From Arenicola marina (Eukaryota > Annelida > Polychaeta > Arenicolidae): DNA of 64,000 nt. Below the pieces are notes generated by a model. The model had not been told where the DNA came from, searched no databases, and saw nothing but the letters and a program-made list of their open reading frames with translations. Positions 1 to 12,094 of the stretch are shown one piece after another. The position numbers and the translations under genes were made by a program. The stretch's first letter is position 1, and each line of letters starts with the position of its first letter. The stretch is taken from the NCBI GenBank assembly GCA_964019135.1, contig OZ025250.1:46903174-46967173 (forward strand), written 5' to 3'.

Positions 1-2965
1 GACAGCATCATCAGCCCCATCGATGGCACTGTAGGTGTCCTCAGCATGATGCAGTGTTGGTAGACAGGGACAGTATCATCAGCCCCATCGATGGCACTGT
101 AGGTGTCCTCAGCATGATGCAGTGTTGGTAGACAGGGACAGCATCATCAGCCCCATCGATGGCACTGTAGGTGTCCTCAGCATGATGCAGTGTTGGCAGA
201 CAGGGACAGCATCATCAGCCCCATCGATGGCACTGTAGGTGTCCTCAGCATGATGCAGTGTTGGTAGACACGGACAGTATCATCAGCCCCATCGATGGCA
301 CTGTAGGTGTCCTCAGCATGATGCAGTGTTGGTAGACAGGGACAGCATCATCAGCCCCATCGATGGCACTGTAGGTGTCCTCAGCATGATGCAGTGTTGA
401 CAGACAGGGACAGCATCATCAGCCCCATCGATGGCACTGTAGGTGTCCTCAGCATGATGCAGTGTTGGTAGACAGGGACAGCATCATCAGCCCCATCGAT
501 GGCACTGTAGGTGTCCTCAGCATGATGCAGTGTTGGCAGACAGGGACAGCATCATCAGCCCCATCGATGGCACTGTAGGTGTCCTCAGCATGATGCAGTG
601 TTGGCAGACAGGGACAGCATCATCAGCCCCATCGATGGCACTGTAGGTGTCCTCAGCATGATGCAGTGTTGGTAGACAGGGACAGCATCATCAGCCCCAT
701 CGATGGCACTGTAGGTGTCCTCAGCATGATGCAGTGTTGGTAGACAGGGACAGCATCATCAGCCCCATCGATGGCACTGTAGGTGTCCTCAGCATGATGC
801 AGTGTTGGCAGACAGGGACAGCATCATCAGCCCCATCGATGGCACTGTAGGTGTCCTCAGCATGATGCAGTGTTGGCAGACAGGGACAGCATCATCAGCC
901 CCATCGATGGCACTGTAGGTGTCCTCAGCATGATGCAGTGTTGGTAGACAGGGACAGCATCATCAGCCCCATCGATGGCACTGTAGGTGTCCTCAGCATG
1001 ATGCAGTGTTGGTAGACAGGGACAGCATCATCAGCCCCATCGATGGCACTGTAGGTGTCCTCAGCATGATGCAGTGTTGGCAGACAGGGACAGCATCATC
1101 AGCCCCATCGATGGCACTGTAGGTGTCCTCAGCATGATGCAGTGTTGGCAGACAGGGACAGCATCATCAGCCCCATCGATGGCACTGTAGGTGTCCTCAG
1201 CATGATGCAGTGTTGGTAGACAGGGACAGCATCATCAGCCCCATCGATGGCACTGTAGGTGTCCTCAGCATGATGCAGTGTTGGCAGACAGGGACAGCAT
1301 CATCAGCCCCATCGATGGCACTGTAGGTGTCCTCAGCATGATGCAGTGTTGACAGACAGGGTCAGCATCATCAGTCCCATCGATGGCACTGTAGGTGTCC
1401 TCAGCATGATGCAGTGTTGGCAGACAGGGACAGCATCATCAGTCCCATCGATGGCACTGTAGGTGTCCTCAGCATGATGCAGTGTTGGCAGACAGGGACA
1501 GCATCATCAGTCCCATCGATGGCACTGTAGGTGTCCTCAGCATGATGCAGTGTTGGCAGACAGGGACAGCATCATCAGCCCCATCGATGGCACTGTAGGT
1601 GTCCTCAGCATGATGCAGTGTTGGTAGACAAGCACAGCATCATCAGCCCCATCGATGGCACTGTAGGTGTCCTCAGCATGATGCAGTGTTGACAGACAGT
1701 GACAGCATCATCAGCCCCATCGATGGCACTGTAGGTGTCCTCAGCATGATGCAGTGTTGACAGACAGGGACAGCATCATCAGCCCCATCGATGGCACTGT
1801 AGGCGTCCTCAGCATGATGCAGTGTTGGCAGACAGGGACAGCATCATCAGCCCCATCGATGCCACTGTAGGTGTCCTCAGCATGATGCAGTGTTGGCAGA
1901 CAGGGACAGCATCATCAGCCCCATCGATGGCACTGTAGGTGTCCTCAGCATGATGCAGTGTTGGTAGACAGGGACAGCATCATCAGCCCCATCGATGGCT
2001 CTGTAGGTGTCCTCAGCATGATGCAGTGTTGGCAGACAGGGACAGTATCATCAGCCCCATCGATGGCACTGTAGGTGTCCTCAGCATGACGCAGTGTTAG
2101 TAGACAGGGACAGCATCATCAGCCCCATCGATGGCACTGTAGGTGTCCTCAGCATGATGCAGTGTTGGTAGACAGGGACAGCATCATCAGCCCCATCGAT
2201 GGCACTGTAGGTGTCCTCAGCATGATGCAGTGTTGGCAGACAGGGACAGCATCATCAGCCCCATCGATGGCACTGTAGGTGTCCTCAGCATGATGCAGTG
2301 TTGGCAGACAGGGACAGCATCATCAGCCCCATCGATGGCACTGTAGGTGTCCTCAGCATGATGCAGTGTTGGTAGACAGGGACAGGATCATCAGCCCCAT
2401 CGATGGCACTGTAGGTGTCCTCAGCATGATGCAGTGTTGGCAGACAGGGACAGCATCATCAGCCCCATCGATGGCACTGTAGGTGTCCTCAGCATGATGC
2501 AGTGTTGGTAGACAGGGACAGCATCATCAGCCCCATCGATGGCACTGTAGGTGTCCTCAGCATGATGCAGTGTTGGTAGACAGGGACAGCATCATCAGCC
2601 CCATCGATGGCACTGTAGGTGTCCTCAGCATGATGCAGTGTTGGCCGACAGGGACAGCATCATCAGCCCCATCGACGGCACTGTAGGTGTCCTCAGCATG
2701 ATGCAGTGTTGGTAGACAGGGACAGCATCATCAGCCCCATCGATGGCACTGTAGGTGTCCTCAGCATGATGCAGTGTTGGTAGACAGGGACAGCATCATC
2801 AGCCCCATCGATGGCACTGTAGGTGTCCTCAGCATGATGCAGTGTTGGTAGACAGGGACAGCATCATCAGCCCCATCGATGGCACTGTAGGTGTCCTCAG
2901 CATGATGCAGTGTTGGTAGACAGGGACAGCATCATCAGCCCCATCGATGGCACTGGAGATGTCCT
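1..2965. repeat. 68-bp satellite array (about 43 units), truncated by window start
   Basis: A 68-bp unit repeats head to tail with only scattered single-base changes. Each unit has the 10-bp palindrome CCATCGATGG and a pair of inverted arms, GCATCAT near its start and ATGATGC near its end, so a unit strand can fold into a stem with a second hairpin in its loop. Units vary mainly at TTGGTAGACAGG versus TTGGCAGACAGG. The array decays into non-repeat DNA at about 2955-2970. No long reading frame crosses it. The low divergence suggests recent amplification or homogenisation. Confidence 0.97.
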
Positions 2966-3199
2966 CAGCAGCGAGACAGCTACTTTAACCTAGAAACTTC
3001 CAACTAAACGATGAACGGCATAAAAAAGGCATAGCAAATGCGCCGAATTTTTGAATAGAACAAAGACATGTAGTTGGAGTTTAAAGTAAATCACACGTCA
3101 CTAATATTGTTACTGGTAATTATTCAGACAATATGTTTGAGAGTAATTTATTCTAAAAATATAGAATATAGTCACCCAAAATATATCTATTATATATTA
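2966..3199. other. AT-rich single-copy spacer
   Basis: AT-rich sequence between the 68-bp array and the SINE. I see no coding region, RNA gene or repeat in it. Confidence 0.6.
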
Positions 3200-3425
3200 T
3201 AGGCAGTGCACGTGTAGCTATTGAGCACTGCTTTTATCTTCCCTACGAAGCCAAATAAATTAGTTTTTAGGGCGTTATCGTGCCCACAAGGGATTAACTG
3301 GACCTCCCCGAACGATGATGGATGAATGGATGAAACAGGCCGAACATTTGATGCCCGGGCCCGGATTCGAACCCAAGACCTATTGATCTGCCGTCTAGTC
3401 CTCTAACCGCTACACCAGGGAGGCC
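3200..3425 (-). mobile_element. tRNA-derived SINE (family 1), head and body
   Basis: On the minus strand the sequence begins with a tRNA-like head. An A-box-like TGGTGTAGCGGTTAGAG lies at 3401-3417 and a B box GGTTCGAATCC at about 3363-3373. A tRNA-unrelated body follows, containing TTTCATCCATTCATCCATC and then GGGGAGGTCCAG. Related bodies occur at 34470-34575 and 54495-54620. The A and B boxes are the internal RNA polymerase III promoter of tRNA genes and of SINEs derived from them. The cloverleaf is not intact, so this is a SINE and not a tRNA gene. Confidence 0.75.
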
Positions 3426-5185
3426 CCCAGGACCTATTTATCTGGGGTCTGGTGTGCTAACCACTACACAAGGGAGGCCCCCAGGACCAATTGATCTGCC
3501 GTCTAGTACGCTAACCACTACACCAGCGAGGCCCCCAGGACCTATTGATCTGTGGTCTAGTGCGCTAACCACTACGCCAGGGAGGCCCCCAGGACGTATT
3601 AATCCACGGTCTACTGCGCTGACCACTACACTAGAGAGGCCCCCAGGAGCTATTAATTAATTCGCGGTCTAGTGCGCTGACCACTACACCAGGGAGGCCC
3701 CCAGGCCCGTTTAATCCGCGGTCTAGTGCGCTAACCACTACACCAGGGAGGCCCCCAAAACCTATTGATCTGGCGTCTAGGGCGCTAACCACTACACCAG
3801 GGAGGCCCCCAGGACCTATTGATCTGCCGTCTAGTGCGCTAACCACTACACCAGGGAGGCCCCCAGGACCTATGGATCCGAGGTTGAGTGGGCTAACCAC
3901 TACACCAGGGAGGCCCCCAGGACGTATTAATCCGCGGTCTAGTGCGCTAACCACTACACCAGGGAGGCCCCCAGGACGTATTAATCTGCGGTCTAGTACG
4001 CTAACCACTACACCAGGGAGGCCCCCAGGACCTATTGATCTGTGGTCTAGTGCGCTAGCCACTACACCAGGGAGGCCCCCAGGACGTATTAATCCGCGGT
4101 CTAGTGCGCTAACCACTACACCAGGGAGGCCCCCAGGACGTATTAATCCGCGGTCTAGTGCGCTAACCACTACACCAGGGAGGCCCCCAGGACCTACTGA
4201 TCCGCGGTCTAGTGCGCTAGCCACTACACCAGGGAGGTCCCCAGGACGTATTAATCCGCGGTCTAGTGCGCTAACCACTTCACCAGGGAGGCCCCCATGA
4301 CCTATTAATCTGCGGTCTAGTACGCTAACCACTACACCAGGGAGGCCCCCAGGACCTACTGATCCGCGGTCTAGTACGCTAACCACTACACCAGGGAGGC
4401 CCCCAGGACCTACTGATCCGCGGTCTAGTGCGTTGACCACTACACCAGGGAGGCCCCCAGGACCTACTGATCCGCGGTCTAGTGCGTTGACCACTACACC
4501 AGGGAGGTCCCCAGGACGTATTAATCCGCGGTCTAGTGCGCTAACCACTACACCAGGGAGGCCCCCATGACCTATTAATCTGCGGTCTAGTACGCTAACC
4601 ACTACACCAGGGAGGCCCCCAGGACCTACTGATCCGCGGTCTAGTACGCTAACCACTACACCAGGGAGGCCCCCAGGACCTATTAATCCGCGGTCTAGTG
4701 CGCTAACCACTACACCAGGGAGGCCCCCAGGACCTACTGATCCGCGGTCTAGTGCGTTGACCACTACACCAGGGAGGTCCCCAGGACGTATTAATCCGCG
4801 GTCTAGTGCGCTAACCACTACACCAGGGAGGCCCCCATGACCTATTAATCTGCGGTCTAGTACGCTAACCACTACACCAGGGAGGCCCCCAGGACCTACT
4901 GATCCGCGGTCTAGTGCGCTGACCACTACACCAGGGAAGCCCCCAGGACCTATTGATCTGTGGTCTAGGGCCCTAACCACTACACCATGGAGGCCCCCAG
5001 GACCTATTGATCTGCGGTCTAGGGCGCTAACCACTACACCAGGGAGGCCCCCAGGACCTATTGATCCGAGGTTGAGTGCGCTGACCACTACACCAGAGAG
5101 GCCCCCAGGACCTATTAATCTGCGGTCTAGTGCGCTGACCACTACACCAGGGAGGCCATCAAGACATATTGATCTGCGGTCTAGT
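3426..5185. repeat. 54-bp array made from the SINE tRNA head (about 32 units)
   Basis: The 54-bp unit is the A-box side of the neighbouring SINE: on the minus strand each unit reads GGCCTCCCTGGTGTAGTGG and then the remains of the anticodon-side sequence. The B box is not included. Because 54 is a multiple of three, long stop-free frames appear on both strands, including 503 codons on the minus strand, repeating an 18-residue period (VVVSALDRGSIGPGGLPG). These frames reflect periodicity and should not be read as a gene. Confidence 0.93.
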
Positions 5186-5527
5186 AAGATATGTTCAGGA
5201 AGAAAAAGAAGGTTATCGCAATGACAGGCTGCAAGGTCTTTTACACAGGAAGCTATTTAGAAAGAATAAAACCCTTTTTTTTTATTCTTCTGACCATCTT
5301 CTGTATGATTTATGTTATATTCTTGCCATTTTTACGTTCGTTACCCTAGAAAACGACATCCTAAAATGCTATATGCACCACAGGCTGGGTATCCGAAAGT
5401 ACCCCCTCCCCCCTACCGACTAAATTCATCCGTCTGGCTGCCCCTCAAATCATCAGGTTTTATAAAATGCCCCAGTAAATGTTCCTATTATGAATAGGCA
5501 ACAATTCTGCGCTGGACACAGCAGATG
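5186..5527. other. single-copy sequence before the gap
   Basis: AT-rich stretch with several short open frames on the plus strand (up to 84 codons) that show no recognisable domain. It ends in the assembly gap. Nothing can be called with support. Confidence 0.5.
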
Positions 5528-5727
5528 NNNNNNNNNNNNNNNNNNNNNNNNNNNNNNNNNNNNNNNNNNNNNNNNNNNNNNNNNNNNNNNNNNNNNNNNN
5601 NNNNNNNNNNNNNNNNNNNNNNNNNNNNNNNNNNNNNNNNNNNNNNNNNNNNNNNNNNNNNNNNNNNNNNNNNNNNNNNNNNNNNNNNNNNNNNNNNNNN
5701 NNNNNNNNNNNNNNNNNNNNNNNNNNN
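5528..5727. other. assembly gap (200 N)
   Basis: A run of exactly 200 N, which looks like a placeholder length rather than a measured gap. It lies at the left edge of a block that is repeated at 7490-9195. Confidence 0.99.
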
Positions 5728-6180
5728 AAATGTTGTGGTTTCTCCCATCAGCTTGATTGGGGCTCTATCTGGCTATACTATGGGTAACTACTGATGGAGT
5801 TGTTCATGGGAAAGACTTCCGCTCCTCATCCCCTGCGTCAGAAACAAACCGCGCATGACAGAACGATTAAGGCACGGCTGAGGAAGGTAAACAAACACAC
5901 TCTCAGGTGGTGAGAGGGCGTTCACGTCGCCCTGTGGATACTACTGATAAAGCGTGGAGAGTGTGTAGGGAACATTCGGTGGCGCCCCCCTGTGGCGTAA
6001 AGATCAACTTAATGCGAGGATCTTGTGCTGCCGTCAGAAATGTTGTTCTCCAAGTGTGTGTACGGAGAGTGAAAAACGAGTGCGTGGCTGTCAATTATTG
6101 GCTAATGTTCTGGGTATATCGTTTCTTTTTCAACGTACTAATATTAAACTCACTCCCTGGGCTCATTGCCAACACCACCA

Positions 6181-6512
6181 TTCGCACCCCCCCCCCCCAC
6201 CCACAAACCCAAGAACCCCACCACGGCGCCCATCCCCACGACCCACATCCCACCCTCACCCAGACGACCAACACCCCCCACCCTAATCCCCCACGGCCTA
6301 CAACCCCACGAACCACACCCCCCACCCCACCCTCACAACCCACAACCCTTAAGACCCATAACCCCAAGACCCCCACCACGACGCCCACCGCCACGACCTA
6401 CACCCCAGCCCTCACCCCCACGACCCACAACCCCAAGACCCACAACCCCAAGACCCCCACCACGACGCCTACGACCTACACCCCACCACCACCTCCACGA
6501 CCCACAACCCCA
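6181..6512. repeat. C-rich degenerate repeat (ACCCACAACCCCAAGACC type)
   Basis: Imperfect repeats built from ACCCACAACCCC, AAGACCCCCACCACGACG and CACGACCTACACCCC. A run of C precedes them. The same repeat stands at the corresponding place in copy 2 (7888-8362). Open frames here are proline-, threonine- and histidine-rich shadows. Confidence 0.85.
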
Positions 6513-6689
6513 CTATTCTGTGTGGGGAGGGAAGGGAAGGGTGGACAAGCCCCTCCCTACAAACGGGGGGTGGTGGAGGGACACTCATCGTCCAACACAG
6601 GACACTAGTTCATTTGAGTGGCCACAGTAGCCACCAGGAACAGCCACAAAGCAGCCACCCAAAACAGCCACATCAGCCACTAGGAACAG

Positions 6690-7288
6690 AGCAGCCACAA
6701 AGCATCCACCAGGAACAGAGCAACCACTTAACAGCCACAGTGCAGCCACCATGAACAGCGATATAGTAGCCACCAGAGACATAAACCTCAAACAGCCACA
6801 TAGTAGCCACCAGAGACATAAACCTCAACAGCAACGCAGTAACCACCAGAGGCATAAACCTCAAACAGCCACTCAGTAGCCACCAGAGACATAAACCTCA
6901 GACAGCCACACAATAGCCACCAGAGACATAAACCTCAAACAGCCGCACAGTAGCCACCAGAGACATCAACCTGAAACAGTCACACAGTAGCCACCAGAGA
7001 CATAAACTTCAACCAGTCACACAGTAGCCACCAGACATAAACCTCAAACAGCCACTCAGTAGCCACCAGAGACATAAACCTCAGACAGCCACACAATAGC
7101 CACCAGAGACATAAACCTCAAACAGTCACACAGTAGCCACCAGAGACATAAACCTCAACCAGTCACACAGTAGCCACCAGACATAAACCTCAAACAGCCA
7201 CTCAGTAGCCACCAGAGACATAAACCTCAACCAGTCACACAGTAGCCACCAGAGACATAAACCTCAAACAGCCACTCAGTAGCCACCT
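6690..7288. repeat. 37-bp minisatellite, copy 1
   Basis: About 16 units of 37 bp centred on AAACAGCCACACAGTAGCC and ACCAGAGACATAAACCTC. It begins more degenerately from about 6620. The same unit forms the array at 8430-9190, so array and flank were duplicated together. Confidence 0.9.
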
Positions 7289-7293
7289 GTCCG

Positions 7294-7489
7294 AGGGGGG
7301 GGGGGGTGGCCGGCGGCATTTATTTGCATGAGTTTTTATGTAAAATATACTCACACGGGGTCTGGCCCTTTCACAAATTCCTGGATTCGCCACTGCAGTC
7401 CCCAGTCACGGCGCCTTCAGCGGGTTTCACTGTTAGACGATCCTCAGGTACCGAGTGTTTCCCTCGCCACGCCTGTCTGAAGGCGCGTG
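7294..7489. other. junction between the two tandem copies
   Basis: Starts with a poly-G run and continues as single-copy sequence. It includes a short stretch resembling sequence at 34820-34840 (CATAAATTCCTGGAT). No gene is apparent. Confidence 0.5.
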
Positions 7490-7887
7490 CTAAATGTTGT
7501 GGGTTCTCCCATCAGCTTGATTGGGAAAAACGTTCTATCCTCATCCCCTGCGTCAGAAACAAACCGCAGATGACAGAACCATTAAAGGCAGAGGAAGATA
7601 AACAAACACACTCTCAGGTGGTCAGAGGGCGTTCACGTCGCTGTGTGGATACTACTGATTAAGCGTGGAGAGTGTGTAGGGAACATTCGGTGGCGCCCCC
7701 CTGTGGCGTAAAGATCAACTTAATGCGAGGATCTTGTGCTGCCCTCAGAAATGTTGTTCCCCAAGTGTGTGTACGGAGAGTGAAAAACGAGTGCGTGGCT
7801 GTCAATTATTGGCTAATGTTCTGGGTATATCGTTTCTTTTTCAAAGTACTAATATTAAACTCACTCCCTGGGCTCATTGCCAACACC

Positions 7888-8362
7888 GCCATTCGCACCC
7901 CCCCCCCCCCCATGACTCACAAATCCAAGAACCCTACCACGGCGCCCATCCCCACGACCCACATCCCACCCTTACCCAGACGACCCACATCCCCACCCTA
8001 ACCCCCACGAACTACAACCCCACGACCCACACCCCCACCCCCACACTCACGACCCACAACCCTACGACCCATAACCCCAAGACCCCCATCACGACGCTCA
8101 CGACCTACACCCTACCCCAACCTCCACGACCCACAACCCTACGATCCACAACCCACAACCCTTAAGACCCACAACTCCTAGAGCCCCACCACGACGCCCA
8201 CCGCCACGACCTACACCCCAGCCCTCACCCCCACGACCTACACGCCAGCCCTCACCCCCATGACCCACAACCCCAAGACCCACAACCCCAAGACCCCCAC
8301 CACGATGCCCACGACCTACGCCCCACCCCAACCTCCACGACCCACAACCCTACGATCCTGTG
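7888..8362. repeat. C-rich degenerate repeat, copy 2
   Basis: Same composition and motifs as 6181-6512 but about 140 bp longer. It is preceded by a poly-C run and followed by TGTGTGGGGAGGGGAGGG, as in copy 1. Confidence 0.85.
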
Positions 8363-8429
8363 TGGGGAGGGGAGGGAAGGGTGGACATGCCCCTCCCTAC
8401 AAACGGGGGGTGGTAAGGGACATTCATCG

Positions 8430-9190
8430 TCAGCCACACAGCAGCTACCAGAGATATAAAAATCAAACAGCCACACAGTAGCCACCAGAGACATAAACCT
8501 CAAACAGCCACACAGTAGCCACCAGAGATATAAAGCTCAAACAGTCACACAGTAGCCACCAGAGACATAAACCTCAAACAGCCACACAGTAGCCACCACA
8601 GACATAAACCTAAAACAGCCACACAGTAGCCACCAGAAACATAAACCTGAAACAGTCACACAGTAGCCACCAGAAACATAAACCTAAAACAGCCACACAG
8701 TAGCCACCAGAGACATGAAGCTCAAACAGTCACACAGTAGCCACCAGAGACATAAACCTCAAACAGCCACACAGTAGCCACCAGAGACATACGCATCAAA
8801 CAGCCGCACAATAGCTACTAGAGATATAAACCTCAAACAGCCACACAGTAGCCAACAGAAACATAAAGCTCAAACAGTCACACAGTAGCCACCAGAGATA
8901 TAAACCTCAAACAGCCACACAGTCGCCACCAGAGACATAAACCTCAAACAGCCACACAGTAGCAACCAGAAACATAAACCTGAAACAGTCACACAGTAGC
9001 CACCAGAAACATAAACCTAAAACAGCCACACAGTAGCCTCCAGAGACATAAAGCTCAAACAGTCACACAGTCGCCACCAGAGACATAAACCTCAAACAGC
9101 CACACAGTAGCAACCAGAAACATAAACCTGAAACAGTCACACAGTAGCCACCCGAAACATAAACCTAAAACAGCCACACAGTAGACACCT
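8430..9190. repeat. 37-bp minisatellite, copy 2
   Basis: About 20 units of the same 37-bp unit as 6690-7288, with variants AGAAACATAAACCTGAAACA and AGAGATATAAAGCTCAAACA arranged in a repeating pattern, indicating block duplications of several units. Confidence 0.9.
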
Positions 9191-9195
9191 GTCCG

Positions 9196-9764
9196 GACTG
9201 TTATGTGTGTGCAGACTGGCTGAAGTTCATGCTGAGCGGTGGGGGGGGGGGGCTGGGGAAGGGGGGCGGGCGTGAGGAGGGGAGGGAGAGGGACGGAGGT
9301 AGACCTGGTGGGGGAATGGTGGGCGGTCGCTGGGGTGCGGGGGGAGGATAGCTTGGTGACACCGATACAGTGGGGGATTAGAGAGGTGGGTCAGACCAAT
9401 TGGGGAGGAGGGTTCGGCGGCGGAAGGGGTGGATGTGCGTGTGGGCGAGAGGGGAGAGGGGAGAGTCGGAGAGGGGGGGGGGGGATGCACACTCCGCACA
9501 CTCACCCGGAAAGACGAGATGACATTGTGATCACTGATTCCACAGATAAAAATGGAATTCTCCTCGTAGAGGGCGCTCCTTGTGATCTGTGTCTCCCGTT
9601 ATGACATGTCCCGCCCCCCCTTCCCACCCACCACCTAATTAGCATCAGGGGTCACCAGGGATGTGCCCCTCCTGAACATCGGTCTCTCCGTCCCTCTTCC
9701 CCAACTTAGACTGTCTCCCCTCCTCTCACTTGGAATACTACCCCAACTTGGCATGTTTTAAAAA
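9196..9764. other. G-rich unique region with poly-G runs
   Basis: Contains dense G runs from 9240 to 9490 able to form G-quadruplexes on the plus strand, then ordinary sequence. The open frames on both strands are low-complexity shadows. No gene or RNA is recognised. Confidence 0.6.
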
Positions 9765-9945
9765 TTGGACCATGAATGGTTTGGTTGTATATTGAGTTCG
9801 CTCTAATCACTTTCAGTCATATTGCGTCAATGGGAGAAGGAATGGAGTGTGGAGCCATGTCCCTGGGATAACCCCTTACTCTTTACGAAGAAAGGCATGA
9901 GATATCTATCCTGCGACCTTACAGACATGGCCACAGCGGATTGGA
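9765..9945 (-). mobile_element. SINE family 2, body fragment
   Basis: Aligns by eye with 31256-31400: both contain GTCAATGGGAGAAGGAA, GTGGAGCCATGT, TACTCTTTRCGAAGAA and CAGACATGGCCACAGCGG in that order. The tRNA-like head present in the other copy is missing, as the similarity stops at CACAGCGGATTGG. It is followed by two or three degenerate copies of a roughly 36-bp GT-rich repeat (9950-10055). Confidence 0.7.
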
Positions 9946-10054
9946 TTGAGGGTGTGTGTGGGGTGGATTATACTAGACTTGGCTTGGGGGTGTGGGGTGA
10001 ATTATACTTGACCTTGCCTGGGGATGTGGAGCGTGGGGTATGGGGTGTATTATG

Positions 10055-10820
10055 ACATTAATTATTATTTTATGACAAACGAAAATCTCACTAGGAGGAA
10101 AAAGGAGTTTATCGAGAAGGGTATTATATATGCCAAGGATCTTTTCAATATAAACGGTGAGCCACTCGGATGGGAAGAATTCATTAGACAATATCATGTC
10201 AGAATGAACTTTGCAGATTTTAATAGCTTGATGCACGCCATTCCGAGAGAGTGGAGGAGGAACGTTATGGAGAGAAGTAGTCAGGATACCGTTCTAGTAT
10301 AGCCCTTTTTAGACTATCTGTATAGATCGAAGCGATGATGCAATGATGTTTATAAGGTTTTGATTACTTTGTTACCTATAAATCGTAAAAATGAGGAAAA
10401 GTGCTCTAGAGTTCTTGGAGTAACCATAGATGAGAAGGAATGGCGAGCTCTATACCTGATACCTGTTAATGTGTCTGGTAATGAACGACTGAGAAGCTTT
10501 CAGTATAGGATTTTACATAGACTTTGTGTCACGAATAAGTATCTCAGAATGTGTAGGCTGACAAATTGTGAATGCATGTTCTTTTTGTAAATGTGAAACA
10601 GAATCTCTCGTCCATCTTATTTATCGTTGTCCTATTGTTAATCCCATATGAATGAACTGGGGCGGGTACTGGCTAAAGCGACTGGCTTCACAGCTGACAC
10701 ATTAATAACAGAAAAAACGCTTTTATTGGGCATTCGTCTACCTATTTTTGGTGATTTAGCAAAAAAGAGTAAACACAGAAGAATAATATAAGCTAAAGTT
10801 CATTTGGCGTCAGGGGAGTA
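10055..10820 (+). pseudogene. non-LTR retrotransposon, C-terminal ORF2 remnant
   Basis: A broken coding region. The first part (about 10072-10300) reads GWEEFIRQYHVRMNFADF, and a later part (10375-10580) reads FQYRILHRLCVTNKYLRMC. A +1 shift near 10575 opens CSFCKCETESLVHLIYRCP, and then GFTADTLITEKTLLLGIRLP can be read up to about 10740. This order, with a trailing Cys-rich C-x2-C...H...C segment, is typical of the region after the reverse transcriptase domain in LINE ORF2 proteins. The endonuclease and reverse transcriptase domains are absent. Several stops and at least one frameshift show that it is dead. I cannot assign the clade. Confidence 0.7.
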
Positions 10821-12094
10821 GACAGACGTACGCACTTACGCATGTGAGTACACATTGGGCTGTGCCGGTACGTGCAATCCTGTTGTTCGGGAGTATTTGT
10901 TTTCATTTCATGTACAGCAGGTGCGTGTCTCTGGCTACGCCCCTGGGCGTGGCATCAACTGTTTGATGTTTGCATTGCTTGTTCCCATTGAATAAAGCAT
11001 GTCATCAAAACAGTTTTATTAAATCGGTTCACACGAGATATGCCCATGTCATTTAGGCAATAGAACAAACTTCGCACTTTAGATGGGTGATAAACTTTTA
11101 AACTTTGGCGGAGAGTCAAAATTATCGGGCAGCTACAGCTTGATGTCGGGCCAATAACATTGCCTAACGCCACGCGAATCCGCGTTATTGTATTCACTTG
11201 ACAGACAGAGTGACACCTCCGCTGAAATTGACAACTACTGTCCCGATTCGCAATGTCGTGCCTATAATTTAAACTAAACATGTTGATCGTCTGGGAAACA
11301 TTCCTTCTTATTTACTTTCTGTTCGTCCTATGTGGTGGAGTACTGTTTAAACAGAGCATATACATTTTGGAGGAATTGTCGCTTCTTTCGTGATTTTTCA
11401 TGGTTTTAACCACAAATGTCCTCATTCCTCGCAGTTCTTGAACTTGGCATCAACACAAAATTTAGTGGGCAGCTTAATAATATATCTAATATACATTAAT
11501 TAAAACTCAGCGCCAGATCTATGAGTCAGCCATTTTATTCATTTGTTGTTTTAATTTATGGTTGAAATGAAAATAAATAATTTAGTACAACAACTGGCTC
11601 AGGTTTTGATGGGCTGACTGTAAACCTTGTAGTTAAATTAAGGTATCATCCCTAACAAAAGTCGGTGTTTTGATTAAATTGTCGGGAGTATTTATCTGTA
11701 TTTAACTACATTGCCAAATGTAAGTAATCTGTGAAGGGAGCGTGTAATGTTAACATTTTAAATATTTATCTCTCCACTATACACTGTTCGTCTGGCTGTT
11801 ACCAGATGTTATTGAGTATAACATCCTACTTAAGTTGTTGGATGTGGTGTCTCATCACTATCGTTTCATCAATGGTAAAGGCGTCAGTAAGTTAGTAAAC
11901 TGCATAACAATTCTCTGTAAGTGCTTCATTGTTGGGAACGTTTCTTACGATTGTGTCTAGGTTTCAATCGCTTTTGTTATCGACTTTATGTTTATGTGCT
12001 GGGTTGGTGGCGAAGATTCTTACTTATGTCTTAGCATAATATTTCTGTAATAGCCTTTGTTGTCTGGCTATTATCTTCTAACGCGTTTCTTATC
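10821..12094. other. single-copy AT-rich intergenic sequence
   Basis: About 1.3 kb with no repeat and no supported gene. A 108-codon minus-strand frame at 10955-11281 has no recognisable domain and no splice context. Confidence 0.5.

Larger units (their letters stand above)
5728..7293. repeat. tandem segmental duplication, copy 1
   Basis: Matches copy 2 at 7490-9195 in the same order: a unique-looking segment beginning AAATGTTGTGG, then a C-rich repeat, then a short G-rich piece (GTGTGGGGAGGG), then the 37-bp array. The shared unique segment contains short frames such as 5907-6140, but copy-to-copy differences do not favour a conserved protein. The left end is lost in the gap. Confidence 0.88.
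7490..9195. repeat. tandem segmental duplication, copy 2
   Basis: Repeats the block at 5728-7293. The stretch 7620-7900 is nearly identical to 5890-6180, with only a handful of differences. The C-rich part is longer here and the 37-bp array carries more units. Such pairs beside an N gap can be real tandem duplications or two haplotypes assembled in series. Confidence 0.88.

Noticed and set aside
1-2965. CRISPR array
   Set aside because: The whole 68-bp unit is conserved, so there are no variable spacers, and the surroundings are eukaryotic.
3361-3425. Functional tRNA gene
   Set aside because: A and B boxes are present but arms do not pair into a cloverleaf and a SINE body follows.
3631-5142. 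503-codon minus-strand frame
   Set aside because: Product of the 54-bp period (multiple of three) of the SINE-derived array; opposite-strand frames are open as well.
6166-6630. 154-codon Pro/Thr-rich plus-strand frame
   Set aside because: Follows the C-rich repeat and is not kept in the same form in the duplicated copy.
10955-11281. 108-codon minus-strand frame
   Set aside because: No domain, no splice context, and composition like the surrounding non-coding DNA.
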